Positions 27,945-37,464 are shown, counted from the stretch's first letter. The stretch: 37,464 nucleotides of DNA from Alphaproteobacteria bacterium (GCA_030740435.1 JASLXG010000146.1:1-37464); one strand, 5' to 3'. The notes: generated from the sequence alone by a model not told the origin. A program made the numbers and translations.

Positions 27945-30224
27945 ATGTCCTCCAGCGTTCAGCCGCCGCCAGGCTTCTTGCTCAGCCGACTCAGCCAATG
28001 GGTCCAGCGCCTGGCGCTGGGCCGCAAGCTCGCGGTTACGCTGGCGCTGGCGGCCGTGGGTTTCGCCGTCATCACCTATGTCGCCCTGACGGGCTCGCTG
28101 ACGGCGCTCGATCCCGGAGCCGGAACGGTTCGGGTGCTGCAGCTCATCGACATCGTGCTGGCGCTCAGTCTGGGGGCGCTGGTGGCGGTGCGGCTGGTGC
28201 GGCTGTGGCTGGAACGGCGCCGCGGCGGTGTCGGCTCGCGTTTGCGCACCAATCTGGTGGGGCTTTTCAGCATCGTTGCCGTCGCTCCGGCCATCGTCGT
28301 CGCCGTCTTGGCCGCCATGTTCTTCGAGCTCGGTGTGCAGACCTGGTTCGACGATCGCGTGCGCACGGCATTGCACGAATCGGTCGAGGTGGCGCGGGCT
28401 TACACCGAAGAGCACCAAAAGGGCATTTTCGGCGACGCCCTGGTGATCGCCAATGAGCTCAACCGGGCCGAAAGCCGGCTATTGCGCAACCCGGCCCGCT
28501 TCCGCCAACTGGTGGCGGCCTTGGCCGGGCTGCGCTCGCTGGCCGAGGTCGTGGTCTTCCAACGTGACGGCCGCGTACTGGCGCGGTCGCGCCTTTCCTT
28601 CACCACGCCGCTCGACATCGTGCCCGACGACGCCTATGAAAAAACCGCCAAGGGCGCCGTCGTCATGTTGCCAGGCAGCGGCGACGACCGGGTGCGGGCG
28701 CTGGTCCGCCTCGACCGCATCGCCAACGGCTATCTTTACGTCGCCCGCTACATCGACCCCCAGGTTCTGGACCACGTCTCCCGCACCAAGGGGGCGGTGG
28801 CGCTTTATGAGCGTATGGACCGCGAGCGCTGGGAAGTCACTTTCGCCTACGCCTACATCTTTTTCGTCGCCGTATTGCTGTTGCTGCTGGCGGCGGTGTG
28901 GTTTGCCCTGTCGCTGGCGACCCGCCTGATCGGCCCGGTTTCCGATCTGGTCGACGCCGCCGGCAAGGTGCGTGACGGTGACCTTACGGTGCGCGTTTCG
29001 GAGGGCCCGCAGAGCGATGAGATCTCCACCCTCAGCCGGGCCTTCAATCGCATGACCGGACAGCTTTCCGAGCAGCGTCGTGAACTGGTCGATGCCAACC
29101 AGCAGCTCGACGAGCGCCGCCGCTTCACCGAGACCGTGCTGTCGGGCGTCTCGGCCGGTGTCATCAGCCTCGATACCGAGGGCCGCATCACGCTGCCCAA
29201 CCGCTCGGCCACGCAACTGCTGGAAACCGCCGCCGCCGACCTGAACGGCCGGCTGTTTTCGCAGGCCCTGCCGGAAATGGCGGAATTGCTGGCCGAGACC
29301 CGGCGCCAGCCTAATCGCGTTGCCCAGAGCCAGATCTCGGTGGTGCGCAAGGGCAACCCCCACACCCTGCTGGTCTCGATCGCCGCCGAAGGCGCCGGAG
29401 CCGACCTCTCGGGCTTCGTGGTCACCTTCGACGACATCACCGAACTGGTCTCGGCCCAACGCACCGCCGCCTGGGCCGACATCGCACGGCGCATCGCCCA
29501 CGAGATCAAGAACCCGCTGACGCCGATCCAACTGGCGGCCGAGAGGCTGCGGCGCAAATACGGCGGCGAAGTCCAAAGCGACCCCGACATCTTCAACCAG
29601 TGCACCGAAACCATCATCCGCCAAGTCGGCGATATCGGCCGCATGATCGACGAATTCTCCTCCTTCGCCCGCATGCCGGCGCCCGCGTTCGAGACCGAGA
29701 ACCTGCCTGACCTGGCCCAGCAGGCGCTCTTTCTGCAACAAGCGGCACATCCCGAAATCAACTATCGCAGTTTCCTCGACGGCCAATCGATGAGGCTATC
29801 GTGCGACCGTCGCCAAGTCGCCCAGGCGCTCACCAATCTGCTGCAGAACTCGGCCGATTCCATCGAGGAGAGGGCGCGGCGCAACGGCACTCCGGTGGCC
29901 GGCGAGATTGAGCTTAAGCTCGAGGAAAGCGCGGGCCGCATTGCCGTCGAAGTCATCGACGACGGCATCGGGCTGCCGCTGGAGCAGCGCGGCCGGCTGA
30001 TGGAGCCCTATGTCACCACCCGCGACAAGGGTACCGGCCTGGGCCTGGCCATCGTGCGCAAGATCATGGAAGACCATGGCGGCCAGTTGGCGCTGGAGGA
30101 CCGCAGCACAGGGGGCGGGCAGGGGGCTCGGGCGCGGCTCACCTTCTACCGCGATGGCGTGGCCGAAGAACCGCCCGCCGCCACCCCCCCGCAGCCCGGC
30201 AAGGTGGCCGTCCATGGCGCATGA
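27945..30224 (+). CDS. ntrY: Membrane sensor histidine kinase NtrY
   Basis: A 759-residue sensor kinase. Three N-terminal transmembrane helices (about 28-50, 62-84, 100-128) and a fourth near 302-325 frame a periplasmic sensing region. A HAMP domain (about 326-380), a PAS domain (about 395-495) and the kinase core follow. The phospho-accepting histidine is H519 in IAHEIKNPLTPIQLAAERL. The ATPase domain shows LLQNSADSIEE, DDGIGLP and GTGLGLAIV. NtrYX is linked to nitrogen use, redox control and envelope functions in alphaproteobacteria. It lies 88 bp after ntrC with a possible own promoter, and overlaps ntrX by 11 bases. Confidence 0.95.
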   Translation: MSSSVQPPPGFLLSRLSQWVQRLALGRKLAVTLALAAVGFAVITYVALTGSLTALDPGAGTVRVLQLIDIVLALSLGALVAVRLVRLWLERRRGGVGSRLRTNLVGLFSIVAVAPAIVVAVLAAMFFELGVQTWFDDRVRTALHESVEVARAYTEEHQKGIFGDALVIANELNRAESRLLRNPARFRQLVAALAGLRSLAEVVVFQRDGRVLARSRLSFTTPLDIVPDDAYEKTAKGAVVMLPGSGDDRVRALVRLDRIANGYLYVARYIDPQVLDHVSRTKGAVALYERMDRERWEVTFAYAYIFFVAVLLLLLAAVWFALSLATRLIGPVSDLVDAAGKVRDGDLTVRVSEGPQSDEISTLSRAFNRMTGQLSEQRRELVDANQQLDERRRFTETVLSGVSAGVISLDTEGRITLPNRSATQLLETAAADLNGRLFSQALPEMAELLAETRRQPNRVAQSQISVVRKGNPHTLLVSIAAEGAGADLSGFVVTFDDITELVSAQRTAAWADIARRIAHEIKNPLTPIQLAAERLRRKYGGEVQSDPDIFNQCTETIIRQVGDIGRMIDEFSSFARMPAPAFETENLPDLAQQALFLQQAAHPEINYRSFLDGQSMRLSCDRRQVAQALTNLLQNSADSIEERARRNGTPVAGEIELKLEESAGRIAVEVIDDGIGLPLEQRGRLMEPYVTTRDKGTGLGLAIVRKIMEDHGGQLALEDRSTGGGQGARARLTFYRDGVAEEPPAATPPQPGKVAVHGA

Positions 30225-31644
30225 CATCCTGGTCATCGACGACGAAGCGGACATCCGGGAGCTGATTTCCGGCATTCTGGCCGATGAGGGTTTTGAGACC
30301 CGGGTGGCCGGCGACAGTTGCACGGCGCTGGACGAGATTGGCGCCCGGCGTCCCTCGCTCCTGGTGCTCGACATCTGGCTGCAAGGCAGCAAGATGGACG
30401 GCCTTGAATTTCTCGACCTGGTCAACGCCGAGCACCCCGACCTGCCGGTGGTCATCATCAGCGGTCACGGCAATATCGAGACCGCGGTGTCAGCCATCAA
30501 GCGCGGCGCCTACGATTACGTCGAGAAACCTTTCAAGGCCGACCGCCTGATCACCATCGTGGCCCGTGCCATCGAGGCCGCGGAACTGCGCCGCGAGAAC
30601 CGCGAGCTCAGATTGCGGGCCGGCCAGGCCAACGAGCTGATCGGCCGCTCGCCACCGCTGGTGGCGCTGCGCCAGGCCATCGAAAAGGTGGCGCCGACCG
30701 GATCGCGGGTCCTGATCACCGGTCCGGCGGGCGCCGGCAAGGAGGTGGCGGCGCGCATCCTGCACGGCCTCTCACGCCGCGCCGAGGGACCCTTCGTGGT
30801 GCTCAACGCCGCGGCCATGGCACCGGAGCGCATGGAGGTCGAGCTCTTCGGCATCGAAGCCACGGAATCCACAGGATCCACAAAATCCAAAGGCCCGCAG
30901 GCGGTGCGCAACGTCGGCACCTTCGAGCAGGCCCATGGCGGCACCCTGTTTATCGACGAGGTTGCCGACATGCCGCTGGAGACCCAGGCCAAGATCCTGA
31001 GGGTGCTGCAGGACCAGACCTTCGAACGAGTCGGCGGCAGCGCCACGATCGTGGTCGACGTGCGCGTGGTCAGCGCCTCGACCCGGGATCTGATGGCGGG
31101 GATTGCCGAGGGCGCCTTTCGCGAGGATCTTTTTCACCGCCTCAACGTGGTGCCCATCAAGGTGCCGGCCCTGAAGCAGCGCCGCGAGGACGTACCGCTC
31201 TTGTTCGACCACTTCATGCGCCACATGGCCGATGCCGCCGGCCGGCCGCCGCGGGGCATAGCCGACGACGCCATGAGCGTGCTGCAGGCCCACGACTGGC
31301 CGGGCAATGTGCGTGAGTTCAAGAACCTGGTCGAACGCCTGCTGATCATGGCTCCCGGCGACCCGCGCAGCCCAATCCGGGCCGACATGCTGCCACCGGA
31401 ACTTGGTGCCTTGCCGCTTGACGGCGTACGGCGCGGCGATAGCGATGCCGATTTCATGTCCCTGCCGCTGCGCGAGGCCCGCGAGGTCTTCGAACGTGAA
31501 TACCTCAGCGCCCAGATCACCCGCTTCGGGGGCAACGTCTCGCGCACCGCCGGCTTCGTTGGCATGGAGCGCTCGGCGCTGCATCGCAAGCTCAAGGCAC
31601 TGGGCGTCGGTGGCACCGATCGGCCGCAGGAATTGGGCGGCTAA
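30214..31644 (+). CDS. ntrX: Response regulator NtrX
   Basis: A 476-residue partner of NtrY. The receiver domain has D53 (VLDIWLQGSKMDG). The AAA+ domain has a Walker A variant ITGPAGAGKE and Walker B GTLFIDEVADM. A Fis-type helix ends it (GGNVSRTAGFVGMERSALHRK). The GAFTGA sigma54 loop is absent: after ELFGIEA comes a short TES-TGS-TKS repeat, then VGTFEQAHGGTLF. Loss of GAFTGA is usual for alphaproteobacterial NtrX, so it probably regulates without classical sigma54 activation. Start ATG 30214 overlaps the ntrY end by 11 bases. Confidence 0.94.
   Translation: MAHDILVIDDEADIRELISGILADEGFETRVAGDSCTALDEIGARRPSLLVLDIWLQGSKMDGLEFLDLVNAEHPDLPVVIISGHGNIETAVSAIKRGAYDYVEKPFKADRLITIVARAIEAAELRRENRELRLRAGQANELIGRSPPLVALRQAIEKVAPTGSRVLITGPAGAGKEVAARILHGLSRRAEGPFVVLNAAAMAPERMEVELFGIEATESTGSTKSKGPQAVRNVGTFEQAHGGTLFIDEVADMPLETQAKILRVLQDQTFERVGGSATIVVDVRVVSASTRDLMAGIAEGAFREDLFHRLNVVPIKVPALKQRREDVPLLFDHFMRHMADAAGRPPRGIADDAMSVLQAHDWPGNVREFKNLVERLLIMAPGDPRSPIRADMLPPELGALPLDGVRRGDSDADFMSLPLREAREVFEREYLSAQITRFGGNVSRTAGFVGMERSALHRKLKALGVGGTDRPQELGG
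30862..30888 (+). repeat. Three tandem 9-bp units in ntrX
   Basis: ACGGAATCC, ACAGGATCC and ACAAAATCC follow each other at 30862-30870, 30871-30879 and 30880-30888. They encode T-E-S, T-G-S and T-K-S (residues 217-225), at the position where sigma54 activators carry the GAFTGA loop. Confidence 0.85.
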
Positions 31645-31669
31645 AACCGGTCAAGACTGATCCCGGCGA

Positions 31670-31696
31670 TTGTTATCATTCCCGAAATGCTATAGT
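31670..31696 (+). promoter_or_regulatory. Likely promoter of trkA
   Basis: An extended -10 (TG at 31688-31689, one base, TATAGT at 31691-31696) is preceded by TTGTTA (31670-31675) at a short 15-bp spacing. It lies 31 bases before the trkA ATG in the 82-bp gap after ntrX. Confidence 0.45.
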
Positions 31697-31726
31697 CCCC
31701 AGCCACGGAGAGCCGGGTAGGGTTCA

Positions 31727-33103
31727 ATGAAAGTCATTGTCTGCGGTGCCGGTCAGGTCGGCTTCAACATCGCCCGCCACTTGGCCGGCGAGCAAAACGA
31801 TGTCACCGTCATCGACCAGTCGCCGGAACTGATCAAGAAAGTGGGCGACCAGCTTGACGTCCAGGCCAGGATCGGCCATGCCGCGCGGCCCGACGTGCTT
31901 GATGCCGCCGGCGCCGCCACGGCCGACATGATCGTCGCCGTGACCTTCGCCGACGAGGTCAACATGGTGGCCTGCCAGGTGGCCCACGCGCTCTTCAACG
32001 TACCCACCAAGATCGCCCGGGTGCGGGCCCAGGCCTATCTGCAACCCATGTGGCAGGACCTGTTTTCCCGCGAACACCTGCCCATCGACGTCATCATTTC
32101 GCCCGAAATCGAGATCGCCCGGGCCGTGCTCAGGCGCCTCCAGGTGCCGGGCGCCATCGACATGACGCCTTTTGCCGACGATCGCGTGCGCATGATCGCG
32201 GTGCGGCTGGACGAGGATTGCCCCATCATCGACACGCCGCTCAGGCAGTTGACCGAGCTCTTTCCCGATCTTCACATCCGGGTGGTCGGCATGATCCGCC
32301 GGGGCAAGGTCATCGTGCCCGGCGGCAACGACGAAATGGAGATCGGCGATGAGGTCTATTTCGCCGTCGACACCGAACACGTCAGCCGCGCCATGGCCGC
32401 CTTCGGCCACGAGGAGCGCGAGGCCCGGCGCATCATTATCGTCGGTGGCGGCAATGTCGGCCTCTTTCTGGCCCAGGAGTTGGAGGCCACCCAGCCCGGG
32501 GTGATGCTGAAACTGATCGAGGCCAGCCAGGAGCGCGCCGAGCAGGTTGCCGAGGCGCTCGGCCGCACCGTGGTGCTGCACGGCGATGCCCTGGACAGCG
32601 AAATCCTCGACGAGGCCAACGTGCGCGCCACCGAAACCATCGTTGCCGTGGCCAATGATGACGAGGCCAACATCCTGTCCTCGCTGCTGGCCAAGCGCGA
32701 AGGCTGCCAACGTGCTGTGACGCTGGTCAACGACGCCAGCTACGGCCCGCTGATGACTTCGCTGGGCATCGATGTTGTGGTCAACCCCCGGGCCATTACC
32801 GTCTCGCGCATCCTGCAGCACGTCCGTCGGGGCCGCATCCGGGACGTCTATTCGCTGCCCGACGGCGTCGCCGAGGTGCTCGAGGCCGAAGCCATGGAGA
32901 CCTCGACCCTGATCGGCAAGACGATCAGCGAGTCCAACCTGCCGGCCGGCGTCATAATCGGCGCCCTGGTGCGCGGCGACGAGGTCATCATCCCCCGCGG
33001 CGACACCATCATCGAGCCCCATGACCGGGTCATCATCTTTACCATTGCCGACATGGTGAAGAAGGTGGAGAAGATGTTCTCGGTGCGCCTGGAATACTTC
33101 TAG
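31727..33103 (+). CDS. trkA: Trk potassium uptake regulatory protein TrkA
   Basis: A 458-residue cytoplasmic gating subunit that binds NAD(H) or nucleotides and controls the Trk channel. It contains two RCK units. The first Rossmann domain begins KVIVCGAGQVGFNIARHL and the second IIIVGGGNVGLFLAQEL (near residue 234). Each is followed by a TrkA-C domain, the second ending near IIEPHDRVIIFT. Length is typical of the double-unit TrkA. trkA after ntrX is the common alphaproteobacterial order, and the channel gene trkH follows. Confidence 0.95.
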   Translation: MKVIVCGAGQVGFNIARHLAGEQNDVTVIDQSPELIKKVGDQLDVQARIGHAARPDVLDAAGAATADMIVAVTFADEVNMVACQVAHALFNVPTKIARVRAQAYLQPMWQDLFSREHLPIDVIISPEIEIARAVLRRLQVPGAIDMTPFADDRVRMIAVRLDEDCPIIDTPLRQLTELFPDLHIRVVGMIRRGKVIVPGGNDEMEIGDEVYFAVDTEHVSRAMAAFGHEEREARRIIIVGGGNVGLFLAQELEATQPGVMLKLIEASQERAEQVAEALGRTVVLHGDALDSEILDEANVRATETIVAVANDDEANILSSLLAKREGCQRAVTLVNDASYGPLMTSLGIDVVVNPRAITVSRILQHVRRGRIRDVYSLPDGVAEVLEAEAMETSTLIGKTISESNLPAGVIIGALVRGDEVIIPRGDTIIEPHDRVIIFTIADMVKKVEKMFSVRLEYF

Positions 33104-33141
33104 GCGCCGAACGAGACACGGCCCGAGCGACATTGGCCGCC

Positions 33142-34593
33142 ATGTATTTCGCCTCCGCCTTCTACACCCTGGGCAGCGTGCTGCTGGCCTTTGCCGCCAC
33201 CATGGTACTGCCGGCCTTGGTGGCCTTCGGCTATGGCGAGGTCGACCAGGGCTGGACTTTCCTCGGCGCGCTGGGACTGACGGTGTTTGCCGGCGGCGCC
33301 CTGATCATCGCCACCCAGGGAGAGAGGCCGTTGCCCAGGCGGCGGGAAGTCTTTTTCATGGCCTTCCTGATCTGGCTGCTGGTGCCCGCCTTCGGGGCCC
33401 TGCCGTTCTATTTCATCGCCGTCGTGCCGAGTTTCACGGACGCCTATTTCGAGGCCGTTTCAGGTTTCACCACGACCGGTGCCACGGTGCTCAGTCAGCT
33501 CGAGATCATCGAGCGCAGCGTGCTGCTCTGGCGGGCCTTGCTGCAGTGGCTGGGGGGACTCAGTGCGGTGCTGCTGGCGATGGTGGTGCTGACGCCCTAC
33601 GACGCCGGCGGCATGCAGCTTTTTCGCTCCGCCGTGCCGCACGGCGAAAGGCTCAGTGCGCCCAACCACCTGGGTCAGGCCCTGACCACCATCTGGTGGG
33701 TCTACGTCGGTCTGAGCTTGCTCTGCGCGGCGCTGCTGTGGCTTGTCGGGATGCCGGCCTTCGACGCCGTCTGTCACGCGCTGAGCACGCTGTCCACGGG
33801 CGGCTTCGGCACTCGCGACGGCTCGCTGGCGGCCTTCGCCAATCCCCTGGCGGAGAGCGTGATCGCCGTCTTCATGTTGGTCGGCGCGATCAACTTCACG
33901 CTGCACTGGGCCGTGCTCAGCGGTCGCGGCACCCGGGCGCTACGCCAGGATCCGGAACTGCCGCTGTTGCTCATCGTGGCCGGCGTTGCCGTTCTGGCCA
34001 TCGTCGCGGCCCTGATGCTGGGCGGCGGCCAGGGTCCCTTGGCGGCCTTGCGCCATGGTCTTTTCGCCACGATATCGATGCTGACGACCACCGGCTATTT
34101 CAGCCAGGAGTCCGGAAACTGGCCCTTGTTCGTGCCGCTGCTGCTGCTGTCGCTGGTACTGCTGGGCGGCTGTTCGGGTTCCAGCGCCGGCGGCCTCAAG
34201 ATTTTTCGCGGTTTCCTATTGCTCAAGCTTGGGCAACGCGAACTGGCCCGGCTGTCGCACCCGCACGGCGTGGTACCTGTGGCTTACGGCGGCCACGTCG
34301 TCGACGACGCCGCCAAACTGGCTGTCTGGAGCTTCTTCTTCACCTATATCTTCGGCCTGGCGCTGATGTCCCTGGTGTTGGCGGGATTGGGACTGGACCT
34401 GGCCGATGCCACCACCGCCGCCGCCGCTGCGCTCGCCAACACCGGCCCGGCGCTGGCGTTGCTGCCGGGCGCTGGGCCTTATGAAACCATGCCCGAAGCA
34501 GTCAAGTGGGTGCTGCTGGCGGGCATGCTGCTGGGCCGGCTGGAATTCTTCGTGATCTTCGTGCTGGCCAGCCCGCGGCATTGGCGCGGCTGA
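33142..34593 (+). CDS. trkH: Trk potassium transporter membrane subunit TrkH/TrkG family
   Basis: A 483-residue potassium-translocating membrane protein with four pore-loop repeats. The selectivity-filter segments are visible as TTTGAT, STGGFG, TTTGYF and NTGPAL. SGSSAGGLKIFR in the third repeat is a family signature. It works with TrkA encoded 38 bp upstream. ATG 33142 is preferred; an in-frame TTG at 33133 would add three residues, and neither has a strong ribosome-binding site. The gap to hfq (106 bp) holds no gene or convincing terminator. Confidence 0.94.
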   Translation: MYFASAFYTLGSVLLAFAATMVLPALVAFGYGEVDQGWTFLGALGLTVFAGGALIIATQGERPLPRRREVFFMAFLIWLLVPAFGALPFYFIAVVPSFTDAYFEAVSGFTTTGATVLSQLEIIERSVLLWRALLQWLGGLSAVLLAMVVLTPYDAGGMQLFRSAVPHGERLSAPNHLGQALTTIWWVYVGLSLLCAALLWLVGMPAFDAVCHALSTLSTGGFGTRDGSLAAFANPLAESVIAVFMLVGAINFTLHWAVLSGRGTRALRQDPELPLLLIVAGVAVLAIVAALMLGGGQGPLAALRHGLFATISMLTTTGYFSQESGNWPLFVPLLLLSLVLLGGCSGSSAGGLKIFRGFLLLKLGQRELARLSHPHGVVPVAYGGHVVDDAAKLAVWSFFFTYIFGLALMSLVLAGLGLDLADATTAAAAALANTGPALALLPGAGPYETMPEAVKWVLLAGMLLGRLEFFVIFVLASPRHWRG

Positions 34594-34699
34594 ATAAGGG
34601 GAGGCGGGACTGAAGTGCGGGCACGTTGTGGCCGGGCCGGAATTGCACTAGGCTTGGCGCCATGGTTGCATGGCCCCAATAACACCTGCGAGAAACAAA

Positions 34700-34963
34700 A
34701 TGGCCGCCGAAAAATCAAACAATCTTCAGGACGTGTTCCTCAATCACGTCCGCAAGAACAAACTGCCGGTTACGGTTTTTCTGGTGAACGGCGTCAAGTT
34801 GCAAGGCGTCATCAGTTGGTTCGACAACTTCTGTGTCCTGTTGCGCCGCGACGGGCATGCCCAGCTGGTATACAAGCATGCCATCTCGACGGTCATGCCG
34901 GGCCAGCCGATCCAACTTTTCGAGCAAGCCGAGACCGCGGACACGGACGCTGAAGCAGACTGA
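34700..34963 (+). CDS. hfq: RNA chaperone Hfq
   Basis: An 87-residue Sm-like protein that forms a hexamer and pairs small RNAs with mRNAs. Sm1 ([19 protein letters not shown]) and Sm2 ([10 protein letters not shown]) motifs are intact, with the RNA-binding N-terminal block [17 protein letters not shown]. The tail is short and acidic, as in other alphaproteobacteria. I use ATG 34700; an upstream in-frame ATG at 34670 would add ten poorly conserved residues. hflX follows. Confidence 0.96.
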   Translation: MAAEKSNNLQDVFLNHVRKNKLPVTVFLVNGVKLQGVISWFDNFCVLLRRDGHAQLVYKHAISTVMPGQPIQLFEQAETADTDAEAD

Positions 34964-35009
34964 TCCCAAAGCTGGCCGGGCCGGACCGGCGTCGACCGCC
35001 GGCGGCCGT

Positions 35010-36287
35010 GTGCTGGTGCTGCATCCCGACCTGCGGCAGCGCCGGAATCGACCCCAAAACCAGTTGCGCCAGCCCCAGGCGCGGCTCGAGGAAGCTCGCG
35101 GACTGGCTGCCGCGATTGGCCTCGAGATCGTCGATAGCGCCATCGTGGGGCTGTCGCGGGCGCGGCCGGCGACGCTTTTCGGTCGCGGCAAGGTGGACGA
35201 GATCGCCAGCTTGGTCGGCGCCCTCGAGGCCGGGCTGGTGGTTGTCGACGGCCAGCTTTCGCCGATCCAGCAGCGAAACCTGGAGCGCGCCTGGTCGTGC
35301 AAGGTGATCGATCGCTCCGCTCTCATCCTGGAGATCTTCGGGGCCCGGGCCCGCACCCGGGAGGGGCGCTTGCAGGTCGAGTTGGCGGCGCTCGAGTACC
35401 AGCGCGGCCGGCTGGTGCGCTCTTGGACCCACCTCGAGCGACAGCGCGGCGGTTTCGGCTTCCTCGGCGGCCCGGGTGAGACCCAGATCGAGGCCGACCG
35501 GCGCCAGATCGCGGGCCGCCTGGCGAAAATCCGTCGCGAACTGGAGGCGGTCCGCCGCACCCGGCAGTTGCACCGCGCCAGCCGTCAGAAGGTGCCCTTT
35601 GCCGTGGCCGCCCTGGTGGGCTACACCAATGCCGGCAAGTCGACGCTGTTTAACCGCCTCACCGAAGCCCGGGTGGAGGTCGCAGATCAGCTGTTCGCCA
35701 CCCTCGACCCGACCATGCGCGGCATCACCCTGCCCGGCGGCCGGCGCCTCATACTGTCCGACACCGTGGGTTTTATTTCGCAATTGCCGACCATGCTGGT
35801 GGCTGCCTTCCGGGCGACGCTCGAGGAAGTGCTCGAGGCCGACCTGATCGTCCACGTGCGCGATGTCGCCCACCCCGATGCCGAGGCCCAAAAAGAGGAC
35901 GTAATCAAGGTTCTGCGTGAGCTGGGTATCGGCGAGGACGATGAACGCCCGCTCATCGAGGTTCTGAACAAAACCGACCTGCTGGCGCAGACAGAAGTAC
36001 AGCGGTGGCAAAACCATAGCCGGGAGCGGGCCGGGCAGGTGGCGCTGTCGGCGCTCTCGGGCCAGGGCTGCGATGACTTGCTCGGTCTTTTCGAAATTCA
36101 CCTGGCGCGCCATAGCCAGATCCTGCAAGTCACGCTCGACCCCGGCGACGGGGCGACGCTGGCCTGGCTCTACCGCCACGGCGAGGTCCTCAGCCGGCAC
36201 CAGATCGAGGACCGGATTCAGCTCGAGGTCGGCCTCGACGCCGCCAATATGGAACGTTTTCGCCGCCGATCCATAGTTGCCGGTTGA
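35010..36287 (+). CDS. hflX: Ribosome-splitting GTPase HflX
   Basis: A GTPase that binds the 50S subunit and splits stalled ribosomes during stress. The N-terminal HflX domain contains RPATLFGRGKVDEI and the glycine-rich GGFGFLGGPGETQIE. The G domain has G1 GYTNAGKSTLFNRL, G2 in the FATLDPT loop, G3 DTVGF and G4 NKTD. The start is uncertain. GTG 35010 gives 425 residues, opening with VLVLHPDLR. The open frame continues upstream through hfq, with a CTG at 34950 and ATGs only deep inside hfq. Its stop codon lies in the -35 box of the groES promoter. Confidence 0.92.
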   Translation: MLVLHPDLRQRRNRPQNQLRQPQARLEEARGLAAAIGLEIVDSAIVGLSRARPATLFGRGKVDEIASLVGALEAGLVVVDGQLSPIQQRNLERAWSCKVIDRSALILEIFGARARTREGRLQVELAALEYQRGRLVRSWTHLERQRGGFGFLGGPGETQIEADRRQIAGRLAKIRRELEAVRRTRQLHRASRQKVPFAVAALVGYTNAGKSTLFNRLTEARVEVADQLFATLDPTMRGITLPGGRRLILSDTVGFISQLPTMLVAAFRATLEEVLEADLIVHVRDVAHPDAEAQKEDVIKVLRELGIGEDDERPLIEVLNKTDLLAQTEVQRWQNHSRERAGQVALSALSGQGCDDLLGLFEIHLARHSQILQVTLDPGDGATLAWLYRHGEVLSRHQIEDRIQLEVGLDAANMERFRRRSIVAG

Positions 36288-36312
36288 CAGCGCCGGGAGC
36301 TTTCCATATATC
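36284..36312 (+). promoter_or_regulatory. Sigma70-like promoter of groESL
   Basis: A consensus -35 TTGACA (36284-36289) and TATATC (36307-36312) are separated by 17 bp. The -35 overlaps the hflX stop, and the CIRCE operator begins two bases after the -10. This is the arrangement expected for HrcA repression. Confidence 0.8.
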
Positions 36313-36313
36313 C

Positions 36314-36340
36314 TTGGCACTCACGAACACCGAGTGCTAA
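36314..36340 (+). promoter_or_regulatory. CIRCE element (HrcA operator)
   Basis: TTGGCACTC (36314-36322), a 9-bp spacer, and GAGTGCTAA (36332-36340) match the CIRCE consensus TTAGCACTC-N9-GAGTGCTAA with one change (G for A in the left arm). HrcA binds this site and represses groESL until heat or misfolded protein draws GroEL away. Confidence 0.93.
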
Positions 36341-36415
36341 CAAAGCCGCCCGACCTCAGGTGGGACGGGGTGTGGGCGGATCACACAAGCTAACCAAAGA
36401 CATCGGAGGTTATTG

Positions 36416-36706
36416 ATGAGCATCAAACCTTTGCACGATCGCGTACTGGTCCGGCGCATCGACGAGGAAGAGAAGACGCCCAGCGGCATCATCATACCGG
36501 ACACGGCCAAGGAAAAGCCGATGGAAGGCAAGGTGATGGCGGTAGGCAGTGGCGCCCGTGACGATGGCGGCAACATTCACGCCCTGGACGTCAAGGTCGG
36601 TGACCGCGTGCTGTTTGGCAAATGGTCGGGCACCGAGATCAAGGTTGACGGCGACGAGCTGTTGATCATGAAGGAATCCGACATCATGGGCGTACTCGCC
36701 GGTTAA
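36416..36706 (+). CDS. groES: Co-chaperonin GroES
   Basis: A 96-residue Hsp10 lid that caps the GroEL folding chamber. It reads [20 protein letters not shown] and has the mobile-loop region [16 protein letters not shown] and the C-terminal [23 protein letters not shown] 36416 is chosen over a TTG three bases earlier, because GGAGGT (36405-36410) is well spaced for it. It is controlled by the promoter and CIRCE element upstream, and groEL follows after 14 bp. Confidence 0.98.
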   Translation: MSIKPLHDRVLVRRIDEEEKTPSGIIIPDTAKEKPMEGKVMAVGSGARDDGGNIHALDVKVGDRVLFGKWSGTEIKVDGDELLIMKESDIMGVLAG

Positions 36707-36714
36707 GGGGATAA

Positions 36715-37464
<750 letters not shown>

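Noticed and set aside
30820-30910. Loss of GAFTGA in NtrX as a disabling mutation
   Set aside because: Alphaproteobacterial NtrX proteins commonly lack this motif; only the local 9-bp repeat is worth noting.

Overview
The window looks like a GC-rich alphaproteobacterial chromosome segment, most likely Rhodospirillales-like. The evidence is the gene order pyrG-kdsA-eno-ftsB-pdhABC-lpdA-lipA-COQ10, the dusB-ntrB-ntrC-ntrY-ntrX-trkA cluster, an E1-beta subunit carrying its own lipoyl domain, a fused ispDF, and hfq-hflX. Most of it is dense, ordinary housekeeping sequence. No tRNA, rRNA, CRISPR array, insertion sequence or prophage is visible.

Layout. 1-402: an in-frame remnant that joins part of a membrane methyltransferase (MddA/NnrU-like) to the last strands of a histidine-kinase ATPase domain. 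399-4550: a copper-resistance operon (copA-cueR-polysaccharide deacetylase-copZ) behind a clear MerR-type promoter with a 19-bp spacer. 4555-7319 (minus): an EamA-type exporter and the PpiD-like periplasmic foldase, with their own promoter. 7482-9279: tpiA, a frameshifted glutathione S-transferase gene, and secG, ending in a good intrinsic terminator. 9373-13138: pyrG-kdsA-eno with overlapping starts and stops. 13256-20515: ftsB, the whole pyruvate dehydrogenase complex (pdhA, pdhB, pdhC, lpdA), lipoyl synthase lipA and a COQ10/RatA-like START protein. 20493-23415 (minus): ispDF, pgpA, pncC and a CPBP protease, read in that order. 23549-24178: a cytochrome P460-like secreted haem protein. 24266-31644: dusB followed by the two nitrogen two-component systems NtrBC and NtrYX. 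31727-34593: the Trk potassium uptake pair. 34700-36287: hfq and hflX. 36284 to the end: the groESL operon under a sigma70-like promoter plus a CIRCE element, with groEL cut by the window edge.

How the genes work together. copA exports Cu(I), CopZ carries it and CueR switches the operon on. PdhABC-Lpd makes acetyl-CoA, using lipoyl groups made by LipA. NtrBC/NtrYX sense nitrogen and redox status. TrkA gates TrkH. HrcA is expected to repress groESL through CIRCE.

I see no wholly new system. The most unusual signals are: a 69-base AT-rich codon patch (26% GC, 1 of 23 codons with G/C in third position) inside the otherwise GC-rich ntrC; a T6 slippery tract where the GST gene changes frame with its conserved C-terminus kept in the -1 frame; two tandem subunit-binding domains in PdhC; a 9-bp triplet repeat in NtrX where the GAFTGA loop would be; the chimeric remnant at the left edge; and a deacetylase gene embedded in the copper operon.
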